Positions 17,126 through 24,554 of a stretch of 36,388 nucleotides of DNA are shown here, piece after piece. Made by a program: the position numbers and the translations under genes. The notes under the pieces were generated by a model, which saw only the letters and a program-made list of their open reading frames with translations, ran no database searches and had not been told where the DNA came from. The stretch's first letter is position 1. Each line of letters begins with the position of its first letter. Source of the stretch: Gammaproteobacteria bacterium (GTDB taxonomy: Bacteria; Pseudomonadota; Gammaproteobacteria; JAJDYQ01); NCBI GenBank assembly GCA_022825085.1, contig JAJDYQ010000098.1:1-36388 (forward strand), read 5' to 3'.

Positions 17126-17475
17126 CAAAACATAACCCACAATAAAAAAATGCCCAGCAGGAAATAGGCAATGACCGCAGACCAATATCCCGTTGGATCA
17201 TCCTGGCGGGTACTGGAATCGCGAGGATGCCAATTGCCGGCCGCCCAGGTAATACGGCCGGTCAGCAGGCCATGAAGGGCGTTGTAAAACACTAAACAAG
17301 GCAACCCTAAAATAAAACCGGCTTCAGGCCCGAATAAGCCGATACCAACCAGACCGCCCACTATGCCGGCAACCCATATTCCCCGTGGAAAACCTGGCGG
17401 ATTAGTACCATAACGCCGCTCCATAAAATCATTGGCAGCCGACAGGAATGAACGTGAACGACGAGGACGAGGCAT
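17116..17475 (-). CDS. Small membrane protein, paralogue A
   Basis: 119 residues with three likely membrane segments: IWVAGIVGGLVGIGLFG, FILGLPCLVFYNALHGLL and AVIAYFLLGIFLLWVMF. The N-terminus PRRSRSFLSA is basic. It is clearly paralogous to the protein at 18680-19033 (shared GFPRGxWVAGI, HGLLTGRIT, DDPxGYWSAVI). The last residues and TAA come from the right end of the tnpB element, so the natural C-terminus was replaced. I do not recognise the family. Confidence 0.65.
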   Translation of the reverse strand: MPRPRRSRSFLSAANDFMERRYGTNPPGFPRGIWVAGIVGGLVGIGLFGPEAGFILGLPCLVFYNALHGLLTGRITWAAGNWHPRDSSTRQDDPTGYWSAVIAYFLLGIFLLWVMFWEL

Positions 17476-17883
17476 GGGAGAATCAGGAAATTGATGTGGT
17501 TAAAATCAGTAATGTAATGACGGATAACATAACTGCTCCGGGCTGTCAAGTTTTCTAATCCTTTTGGCCTTTGTCAACTATAGCGTGTCGGCTGCGGCAT
17601 ATTGTCAGCCCTGGATTTCAAGGCCTTCTTTGATAACTTCTGGATGCCGAACTGCGATTTATATTAATGCTTTTGCTGCGCCGGATAGCGAGTGGCGGCC
17701 TTGTTCCCATCCCTGTAAAGTCCGCATGGATATTTGCAGTGCTTTTGCGAACTCAACTTGGGAAAGTCCGGTTTTTAGCCGGGCGGAAGCCACCTGATTT
17801 GATGCAATCTGAGTCACTCTTGCCGCTTTACCCATTTTCATTTTTTTTACAGACTGTAAAATTTTGTTACCTGTTTCTTCATC
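17119..17883. repeat. Segmental duplication, copy A (antitoxin remnant + membrane protein)
   Basis: Aligns in order and orientation with 18683-19443. The antitoxin part and its downstream gap are over 90 percent identical by eye; the membrane protein part has diverged more. The two copies flank the PD-(D/E)xK gene at 17897-18667. Confidence 0.8.
17659..17883 (-). pseudogene. HTH (XRE) antitoxin, broken copy A
   Basis: Matches the intact antitoxin at 19164-19454 almost base for base. It is truncated at both ends. A CAA codon is now TAA, so translation ends at AAKALI about 16 residues early. Upstream the similarity stops at GDEETGNKILQ with no start codon; only an internal ATG (17841) remains. 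The helix-turn-helix LSQVEFAKALQISMRTLQGW is intact. No toxin gene accompanies it. It is a leftover of the segmental duplication. Confidence 0.75.
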
Positions 17884-17896
17884 CCCAGCCCGAAAA

Positions 17897-18667
17897 TCAA
17901 GGCGCGAATCGCGCTTCTACGGCTTTCGCATGAGCACGGATGGAGGTGTCCGGGTGACTTGACCACATCGAGAGCAAACGTTGGTATGAACAGGAAACGA
18001 AAATCACTTCATCGCCAGCAACGGTTGCCCTGAATTGTTCAATTTCTTCCCGGTGCCGCGATTTGGCTTCCGAATCCACCGGTTTGCCGCTCTTGGGCCA
18101 GAGCTCCGGTTCCGCGTAGATGTAGAAGAGTATAGGGGTCAAGTCGAGATATTCACCCTGGCGGTTCACTGCGGTCCTGAGGGCGAAGGCGTGCTTGAAC
18201 AGTTGCGCCACGCCGAGTTGCTTGTATCGGTTCGGGTCGCTGCGCAGTCCGTCACGGACATTTTCGAACCCCTTCATGCGTTCGCCCCAAACCGGACGCC
18301 AGTACGCCTCGCTCAGGTTTCGGATGCTCTTCGACCTGTACGGTTCGAACCGTTTCGATTCGATCCCGATCAATGCGGACGGAGTAGTCACGAGGCCATC
18401 GAGAACCGGATGCCTGCCGCCTCTCCATGGAAAGCGAATCGTTCTTTCCAACGAGACGGTAACAGCGGGCCAGCTTTCGTTCTCGCAATCGGGCAAGGGC
18501 GGCATTTGCGCTGCCCGCTTATAGAAATACCCGAACGTGTTAGCGGCAAGAACCGCCGACGATTCTTCGCTATCAAGCTTTCCGGATTCGATTTCTTTAC
18601 CGGCAGTAGCGTTAAAAATTCGCTCTATGTCCCCACTAGGCACTCCGGGCAAGAATCTGTCGGCCAT
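17897..18667 (-). CDS. PD-(D/E)xK-type nuclease, probable restriction-like enzyme
   Basis: 256 residues from ATG 18667, which has AAAGGAG 7 bp upstream. A TTG at 18673 is possible but less likely. The core HPVLDGLVTT ... LIGIESKRFEPYRSK gives D90 and E103-x-K105, the PD-(D/E)xK pattern of restriction endonucleases and related phosphodiesterases. Other blocks are SEAYWRPVWG, GVAQLFKHAFALRT and TPILFYIYAEP. The ribosome site directly follows the stop of membrane protein B, so the two are coupled. There is no methylase of its own nearby. I do not recognise a named family beyond the fold. Confidence 0.65.
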   Translation of the reverse strand: MADRFLPGVPSGDIERIFNATAGKEIESGKLDSEESSAVLAANTFGYFYKRAAQMPPLPDCENESWPAVTVSLERTIRFPWRGGRHPVLDGLVTTPSALIGIESKRFEPYRSKSIRNLSEAYWRPVWGERMKGFENVRDGLRSDPNRYKQLGVAQLFKHAFALRTAVNRQGEYLDLTPILFYIYAEPELWPKSGKPVDSEAKSRHREEIEQFRATVAGDEVIFVSCSYQRLLSMWSSHPDTSIRAHAKAVEARFAP

Positions 18668-18679
18668 TGCCAATCTCCT

Positions 18680-19033
18680 TTAAGGAAATATAGCCGACAA
18701 TAAAAAAATGCCTATCACGAAATAAAAAATGACCGCGGACCAGTACCCCATCGGATCATCCCGGCGGGTACTATGATTGATAAGATGCCACTGCCACTTG
18801 CTGCCCGCCGAGGTAATACGGCCGGTCAGCAAACCATGAATGGCATTGTAAAACGCCAAACAGGGCAGCCCTAAGGCAAAACCGGTTTCAAGACCCCACA
18901 AGCCGATACCAACCAGGCTGCCCGCTATGCCGGCAACCCACATGCCCCGTGGAAAACCCGGCACATCAGAACCATAACGCTCCTTCAGAGCATCATTGAG
19001 AGCCGACAGAAATGAACGTGAACGACGAGGCAT
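18680..19033 (-). CDS. Small membrane protein, paralogue B
   Basis: 117 residues, paralogous to 17116-17475 and with an intact C-terminus (GIFLLSAIFP). Three membrane segments are predicted by eye. It lies between the antitoxin gene upstream (130-bp gap) and the nuclease gene downstream; its TAA stop is part of the nuclease ribosome-binding region. A repeated link with an HTH gene and a nuclease gene suggests one functional unit, but its role is unknown. Confidence 0.65.
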   Translation of the reverse strand: MPRRSRSFLSALNDALKERYGSDVPGFPRGMWVAGIAGSLVGIGLWGLETGFALGLPCLAFYNAIHGLLTGRITSAGSKWQWHLINHSTRRDDPMGYWSAVIFYFVIGIFLLSAIFP

Positions 19034-19443
19034 GAGAGAGAATCAGAAAATTGATGTGCTTCAATCAGTAATGAATGACGAATAACATGACTGCTCCGGG
19101 CTGTCAAGTTTTTCTGATCCTTTTTGCCCTTGTCAACTATAGCGTGTTGGCTGCGGCATATTGTCAGCCCTGGATTTCAAGGCCTTCTTTGATAATTTCT
19201 GGATGCCGAACTGCGATTTGGATTAATGCTTTTGCGGCACCGGATGGCGAGCGGCGACCTTGTTCCCATCCCTGTAAAGTCCGCATGGATATTTGCAATG
19301 CCTTTGCGAACTCAACCTGAGAAAGTCCGGTTTTTAGCCGGGCGGAAGCAACCTGATTGGATGCAATCTGAGTCACTCTTGCCGCTTTACCCATTTTCAT
19401 TTCTTTTACAGACTGCAAAAGTTTGTTACCTATTTCTTCACCA
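18683..19443. repeat. Segmental duplication, copy B (intact antitoxin + membrane protein)
   Basis: The counterpart of 17119-17883. This copy keeps the full antitoxin start and stop and the original end of the membrane protein, so it is closer to the ancestral state. Confidence 0.8.
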
Positions 19444-19454
19444 GTAAGCATCAT
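19164..19454 (-). CDS. HTH-type (XRE) antitoxin, HigA/NadS-like
   Basis: 96 residues (or 95 from the second ATG at 19451). The helix-turn-helix is LSQVEFAKALQISMRTLQGW, followed by EQGRRSPSGAAKALIQIAVRHPEII, characteristic of HigA/NadS-type antitoxins. GGAGAAAA lies just upstream. It is downstream of the RelE/HigB-like toxin, the HigBA order. It probably neutralises the toxin and represses the shared promoter. A second, broken copy lies at 17659-17883. Confidence 0.82.
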   Translation of the reverse strand: MMLTGEEIGNKLLQSVKEMKMGKAARVTQIASNQVASARLKTGLSQVEFAKALQISMRTLQGWEQGRRSPSGAAKALIQIAVRHPEIIKEGLEIQG

Positions 19455-19478
19455 TTTTCTCCATAATAAAAATTAAAA

Positions 19479-19514
19479 CTGCAAAAGTTTATGACCTATT
19501 TCTTCATCAGCAAG
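19479..19514 (-). repeat. Duplicated antitoxin N-terminus remnant
   Basis: 36 bp between toxin and antitoxin repeat the 5' end of the antitoxin (19413-19448), offset by 66 bp. On the minus strand it would encode LADEEIGHKLLQF and a stop, versus LTGEEIGNKLLQS in the gene. It seems to be a scar of duplication or of replacement of an earlier antitoxin. Confidence 0.75.
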
Positions 19515-19525
19515 AGCTTTTTGGG

Positions 19526-19840
19526 CTACTCACTTTCAATGGCTTCGCGCACCTTTTTGAGCTTATGTGCAGGAATATTTTCAGTAGTGGACTTACTGTA
19601 TATAACCAAAAGCCAAATATCGCTGTTTGCCCGGCGGGTAAAGTAAATAATCCGCACGCCACTGCGCTTACCTGAGCCGGGCTTTGACCACCTGATCTTT
19701 CGACACCCCCCGCTATCAGGAATGACATCTCCAGCTCCCGGGTTAGCTGCTATCCAGGTGCAAAACGCCCCCCGCTCCTCTTCACGCCAGAGCTTACGGG
19801 CATCCCTTTCAAATGTAGGAGTCTCAATAACCGTGTACAT
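19526..19840 (-). CDS. RelE/HigB-like toxin
   Basis: 104 residues from ATG 19838-19840. The frame stays open to 19957, but the domain begins at MYTVIETPTFERDARKLW. Typical elements are the N-terminal strand with FERDARKLW, a central GCRKIRWSKPGSGKRSGVR and the basic/aromatic RIIYFTRR ... WLLVIYSKSTTENI, followed by a C-terminal KLKKVREAIE helix. RelE-superfamily toxins cut mRNA on the ribosome. It precedes the XRE antitoxin. A good promoter places the transcription start at or next to the ATG. Confidence 0.82.
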   Translation of the reverse strand: MYTVIETPTFERDARKLWREEERGAFCTWIAANPGAGDVIPDSGGCRKIRWSKPGSGKRSGVRIIYFTRRANSDIWLLVIYSKSTTENIPAHKLKKVREAIESE

Positions 19841-19846
19841 TGAACA

Positions 19847-19875
19847 GATATACGTCAATGACGGAGTGCAGTCAA
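19847..19875 (-). promoter_or_regulatory. Promoter of the toxin-antitoxin pair
   Basis: On the minus strand, TTGACT (19870-19875), a 17-bp spacer, and TATATC (19847-19852). The -10 box ends 6 bp before the toxin ATG, so the transcript would be leaderless or nearly so. Confidence 0.5.
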
Positions 19876-20000
19876 GCGGTTTTTCTGGACGGCTTGAGTC
19901 AGGTTTGAGGTGAGTTTCCAGTGCCGCCGCCAAAACAGAGCTGTGCCAATCCCCCAAACATCCGGTATCATGCGGGAAAAATCACTCTGGATGCAGCCAC

Positions 20001-22580
20001 TTGCCGCCGAAAAAACGCCAAATTGAAGCCTACTCCCATGACGGGGAGGAGAGAGCCAATAACCCGCCTGCCGGGCTGGTGACGCCGAACACTGACCCAG
20101 ACAAGGGAGATCGGCAGATCTACCGGCATGACCCGCATCTGGACCCGCAACTGCAATGGGCGGGCAAGGCCGAGCATACCGCCTTTGAGGTGCCGACCCA
20201 GTCGCTGCATGTGCATGAGCGCATTGACCCGCGCACCATTATGGAGGCGGTCCGAAACAGCAATGGCGACAATGGCGGGCAGGCATCGCTGTTTGAGGAA
20301 GAGCGCGACATCCCGCTGCGGCAGGCCATCGAGTTTTACAAACACTCCAATAACTGGAGCAACCGGCTGATTGCCGGCGATTCCCTGCTGGTGATGAACT
20401 CGCTGTTGCAAAAGGAAAACATGGCCGGTCGGGTGCAGTGTGTTTATATGGACCCGCCGTATGGCATTCGATACGGCTCCAATTTTCAGCCGTTTGTCAA
20501 AAAGCACGATATTCGGGATGGCCGCGACGAAGACCTGACCACCGAGCCGGAAATGATCAAGGCATTTCGCGACACCTGGGAGCTGGGCATTCATTCGTAC
20601 CTCACCTATCTGCGGGATCGCCTGCTACTGGCCAGAGAGCTGCTGACGGCAAGCGGCAGTGTGTTTGTGCAGATCGGCGATGAAAATATTCACCGCGTCG
20701 GGCTGGTGATGGACGATATTTTCGGTGCCGACAATCGTATCGCCACCATTTCATTTGCGACCACCAGCGGCAGCTCCACGCAGCACCTGCCGCAGGTCGC
20801 GGACTACCTGCTGTGGTATGCCAAAGACAAGCCCAGGGTCAAGTACCGGCAGTTGTATGAGTCACTGACGCGCGCCGAAATCGTGGATTATTTTAACTGG
20901 GATGTGGCGGTGGAGCTGCCCGATGGTACCTGCCGCAAACTGACCGATCAGGAAAGGTTTAATCCCGATAAATACCTGCCGGCAGGGGCGCGTATCTATC
21001 GGCGTGCCGGTCTGGACTCGCAGGGTGTCTCCACCACGGGCCGATCCGAACCCTATGAATGGAATGGCCGAACTTTCCGCTGTTCCAAAAACAGACAGTG
21101 GTCTATTTCACAACAGGGGCTGGACAAGCTGGCCGCCCTGGGACGGCTGGAGGCGCTCGAAAAGCAGGGCTCTTTGATGTGGAAAAAATACGAGGACGAA
21201 GTACCGGGGCGGCGTATCAATAATATCTGGCCGGCGCAGATGTATCCGGGTGACAAGCAATATGTGGTGGAAACCGCCACCAAGGCCATCCAGCGCTGCC
21301 TGCTGATGACCACCGACCCCGGCGATCTGGTGCTGGACCCGACCTGCGGTTCTGGCACGACGGCTTATGTGGCCGAGCAATGGGGACGCCGCTGGATCAC
21401 CTGCGATACCTCGCGCGTGGCGCTGACGCTGGCCAGACAGCGGCTGATGACCGCCACATTCGACTATTACAAACTGGCGTATCCCGATGAAGGCGTGGGC
21501 AGCGGCTTTCAATACAAAACGGTTGCCAGGGTATCGCCGAGCATTCTGGCCAATGATGAAAAGCACCTGACGACCCTCTACGACCAGCCTGTCAAAGACC
21601 GCCAGCGGGCGCGTGTCACCGGACCGTTCACCGTCGAGGCCGTACCTTCACCGACCGTGCAGCCGATAGACAATATCGCGGCACCCTCCACGCCGGCCGA
21701 TGTCACCATCGCCCGCAGCGGCGAAACCCTGCGCCAGAGCGAATGGCGCGATGAATTGCTGAAAACCGGTATCCGCGGCAAGGGCGGACAGCGCATTGCC
21801 TTTTCCCGTGTGGACCCCCTGCCATGCCGCTGGCTGCACGCCGACGCCGAAACCCGACCAGATGATTCCGGCACCGATGCGGTCAGGGAAGCCGCCACCG
21901 CCTACCGCCCTCGCCGCGCCGTGATCGCCTTCGGCCCCGAACACGCCCCGCTGGAAGCGCGGCAGGTGGAAAACGCCCTGCAGGAAGCGGCTACCCTGAT
22001 GCCCAAACCGGAAATCATTGTGTTCGCCGCCTTTCAGTTTGACCCGGAAGCGGCCAAAGACATCGATGACACCAACTGGCCCGGCGTCACCCTGCTGAAG
22101 GCGCAGATGAACGCCGACCTGCAAACCGATGACCTGAAAAAGAAACGCACCAGCAACGAGAGCTTCTGGCTGATCGGTCAACCGGACATCGAGCTTGAGC
22201 AGATCCGCAAAGGCGAACGGCTCGGACAATGGCAGGTGCACATGAACGGCTTTGACTATTTCAACACCCGCACCGGCGACCTGGAATCCGGCGATAAAAC
22301 CCGAATCGCCGTCTGGATGCTGGACACCGACTACGACGGCCGAAGCCTGTACCCCAGCCAGGTATTCTTCCCGATGGCCGACTCAGGCGGCGGCTGGACA
22401 AAACTCGCCAAAAACCTGAAAGCCGAAATAGACGAGGGCCTGATAGAATCCTACAAAGGCACCCTGTCACTCCCATTCAAACTCGGCCCAAACCAACGCA
22501 TCGCCGTCAAAATCGTCGATGACCGGGGGATTGAGAGCCTTAAAGTAATGAATTTAATACCGGAGAAAATGAAAGTATGA
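20001..22580 (+). CDS. Type III restriction-modification DNA methyltransferase (Mod)
   Basis: 859 residues. Mod recognises the target and transfers a methyl group from S-adenosylmethionine to adenine, and is needed for both modification and cleavage. The catalytic motif DPPY is at 151-154 and the SAM-binding motif DPTCGSGTT at about 446-454; this order defines a beta-class amino-methyltransferase. The N-terminal NNPPAGLVTPNTDPD and HERIDPRTI are typical of this Mod group. The start is a TTG at 20001: no ATG or GTG lies closer to the family start and the next Met is residue 81. The stop overlaps the ATPase start (ATGA). Confidence 0.9.
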   Translation: MPPKKRQIEAYSHDGEERANNPPAGLVTPNTDPDKGDRQIYRHDPHLDPQLQWAGKAEHTAFEVPTQSLHVHERIDPRTIMEAVRNSNGDNGGQASLFEEERDIPLRQAIEFYKHSNNWSNRLIAGDSLLVMNSLLQKENMAGRVQCVYMDPPYGIRYGSNFQPFVKKHDIRDGRDEDLTTEPEMIKAFRDTWELGIHSYLTYLRDRLLLARELLTASGSVFVQIGDENIHRVGLVMDDIFGADNRIATISFATTSGSSTQHLPQVADYLLWYAKDKPRVKYRQLYESLTRAEIVDYFNWDVAVELPDGTCRKLTDQERFNPDKYLPAGARIYRRAGLDSQGVSTTGRSEPYEWNGRTFRCSKNRQWSISQQGLDKLAALGRLEALEKQGSLMWKKYEDEVPGRRINNIWPAQMYPGDKQYVVETATKAIQRCLLMTTDPGDLVLDPTCGSGTTAYVAEQWGRRWITCDTSRVALTLARQRLMTATFDYYKLAYPDEGVGSGFQYKTVARVSPSILANDEKHLTTLYDQPVKDRQRARVTGPFTVEAVPSPTVQPIDNIAAPSTPADVTIARSGETLRQSEWRDELLKTGIRGKGGQRIAFSRVDPLPCRWLHADAETRPDDSGTDAVREAATAYRPRRAVIAFGPEHAPLEARQVENALQEAATLMPKPEIIVFAAFQFDPEAAKDIDDTNWPGVTLLKAQMNADLQTDDLKKKRTSNESFWLIGQPDIELEQIRKGERLGQWQVHMNGFDYFNTRTGDLESGDKTRIAVWMLDTDYDGRSLYPSQVFFPMADSGGGWTKLAKNLKAEIDEGLIESYKGTLSLPFKLGPNQRIAVKIVDDRGIESLKVMNLIPEKMKV

Positions 22581-23983
22581 AAGCAATTTTCAAAAATATA
22601 GGCCCCATCAAAGAAGCTGAACTGGAAATGGGTGATTTGACAATTATCGCAGGGCAGAATAATACAGGTAAAACTTATCTGGTTTATACGCTTTATGGGT
22701 TTTTGCAATTTTGTAAATATCAGCCGTTCATTTGGAAAAAAATTGATTTCTCTGGATTGATTGGTGAAAAGACAAAAGAAATTGCGCAACAGATAGAAGA
22801 AAAAGGCATAGGATATATGGAATTAGAAAAATACAAGGAAATACGTAATGAATTTTTCAATATGGTACATGAGTTATTTTGTCAAGAAATTATTCATCAG
22901 GTATTTAGGGTTCCAAAAAGCAAATTTGAAGATGCATATTTCCAACTTGATTTTGAAGAAAGCAGACAAATTATGAAGGGCTTAAGTAATTCAATCCCTT
23001 TCTCAAAAGGAAGATATATGGACTGCTCTTTTAAGGATGAGAATTTGGTATTTGAAACTCATATATTTGAAAATGATGATTTAGAAAATATGACATCACC
23101 AATGATTGAGAGAGCCGTATATTCTTTGCTTAAAGAATTAATACCTAATATTTATATTGATCCTCATATTTTATCTGCAGAAAGGTCTGGTATTCCATTA
23201 TTTTATAAAGATCTGAATTTTACCAGACTGGTTGAGGAACTGAAAGACTTTTCAGATAGTAAGAAGAGGCGTTTTAATCTACATAAATTTATTGAAGAAC
23301 AAACTGATCGTTATGCAAAACCCATAAAAGATAATATAGACTTCAACAGAAATTTATCATACATACAAGAACAAAAAAGCGAACTCTCAGATGATGTAAT
23401 CTCCCTGATAGAAAAGATAGTGGATGGACACTATGAGTTGATAAAAGATGAAATCCGGTTTATTTCAACAGAAGAGGGAAATAATAAATTCGATATACCT
23501 TTTCATCTGGCATCTTCATCAGTACGAGAGCTTTCGGATTTATATTTTTATTTGAAACACAAGGAAAGACATATGTGGAAAAAGCTTCTCATTATTGATG
23601 AACCTGAAAGCCATCTCAGCCCAACCAATCAAATTCTAATGGCACGGCTTTTAGTATTTTGTGTTAATGCAGGAATCAAGGTTCTTATAACAACCCATAG
23701 TGATTACATAATAAGGGAGGTCAATAACTTGATTATGCTGCATGGTGATTTTGACAAAAAACAAGAGTTTCTCGAAAAACATAAAAAAGACTATACGGAA
23801 AATGATCATCTGAATCCAGAATCTGTCAGGGCTTATATCTGCGAGAAAGGCGGTTTAACGAAATGCAATATAGATAAGCGAGGCATTGATGGCATGACCG
23901 TTTTTGACGATGCGATTGATCGTATCAATCAAATATCTGCCGAGCTTGTTTATATGAACATGGATCATTCAAAAGATGACTGA
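22577..23983 (+). CDS. SMC/RecF-like AAA ATPase embedded in the Type III operon
   Basis: 468 residues. Walker A is GQNNTGKT at 26-33; a signature-like SSSVRELSDLYFYL precedes Walker B LLIIDEPESHL near 337-347; the H-loop is VLITTHSDYIIREV. The middle is long, charged and helical. The start overlaps the mod stop by 4 bp (ATGA) and the 3' end overlaps the next gene by 8 bp. The DNA is strikingly AT-rich against mod and res, indicating separate origin. Such ATPases pair with nucleases in Septu, Gabija and RloC-like systems. Here the likely partner is the next gene. The function is inferred. Confidence 0.85.
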   Translation: MKAIFKNIGPIKEAELEMGDLTIIAGQNNTGKTYLVYTLYGFLQFCKYQPFIWKKIDFSGLIGEKTKEIAQQIEEKGIGYMELEKYKEIRNEFFNMVHELFCQEIIHQVFRVPKSKFEDAYFQLDFEESRQIMKGLSNSIPFSKGRYMDCSFKDENLVFETHIFENDDLENMTSPMIERAVYSLLKELIPNIYIDPHILSAERSGIPLFYKDLNFTRLVEELKDFSDSKKRRFNLHKFIEEQTDRYAKPIKDNIDFNRNLSYIQEQKSELSDDVISLIEKIVDGHYELIKDEIRFISTEEGNNKFDIPFHLASSSVRELSDLYFYLKHKERHMWKKLLIIDEPESHLSPTNQILMARLLVFCVNAGIKVLITTHSDYIIREVNNLIMLHGDFDKKQEFLEKHKKDYTENDHLNPESVRAYICEKGGLTKCNIDKRGIDGMTVFDDAIDRINQISAELVYMNMDHSKDD

Positions 23984-24554
23984 CTTCATGCAGGCAATAC
24001 AAGGGCTTTTACCATCCAGATGCTGTAAAGTCATAGAAGAGAATCACCTTGAACTAAGGGAAGGATCTGAAAACAGGTTTTCAATCATTGAATCGCCTGA
24101 TAATGTAATTCAAATTCCTGTTCCGGCAGGTGGGAAAGCTCATTCAGGAATAATAGCGAATTCTAAAGGATATAAACGGTCTTGTGATTTTCTGATTATA
24201 GAATCCGATGATAAAAATGTTATACATATTTATTTTATAGAAATAAAAGAAACCCTTTCTCCTGATAAAAATGGCATTCCCGAAGATGCCTGCAAACAAA
24301 TACTTTTTACTGCCCCTGTTTGGAAGTATCTGAGCTCAATGGCACAGGTTCATTTTGGCAGCAAGCCTGAAATTAAAGAACACTTTGTTGTTCTTGCAGA
24401 GAAAACGAGGGCAATAGATAAGCAGCCAACAAATCCCTATCAGAGTTTGCCAATAGATGAGCGCCGATACAGAGGCAAGGACTTCAAAGTTATTCATTCT
24501 CTGGAAAAAGTTTTCTTCAAGGATTTAAGGTGCCAGGCCCCAAATCCCTCATAA
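23976..24554 (+). CDS. Probable PD-(D/E)xK nuclease paired with the ATPase
   Basis: 192 residues. RSCDFLIIES ... IYFIEIKET gives D71 and E89-x-K91, and a following helix EDACKQIL has the Q108 often seen after the catalytic lysine. This is a convincing PD-(D/E)xK pattern. I do not recognise a named family. It overlaps the ATPase by 8 bp and res by 25 bp, so all four operon genes are translationally linked. It is AT-rich like the ATPase. It is likely an ATPase-controlled effector; an accessory subunit of the restriction complex is the alternative. Confidence 0.65.
   Translation: MTDFMQAIQGLLPSRCCKVIEENHLELREGSENRFSIIESPDNVIQIPVPAGGKAHSGIIANSKGYKRSCDFLIIESDDKNVIHIYFIEIKETLSPDKNGIPEDACKQILFTAPVWKYLSSMAQVHFGSKPEIKEHFVVLAEKTRAIDKQPTNPYQSLPIDERRYRGKDFKVIHSLEKVFFKDLRCQAPNPS

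Noticed and set aside
17564..17580. TTTGTCAACTA near the antitoxin remnant as a third end of the tnpB element
   Set aside because: It matches only the inner 11 bases of the inverted repeat and also exists, slightly changed, in duplication copy B (19130-19140), so it is part of the duplicated segment.
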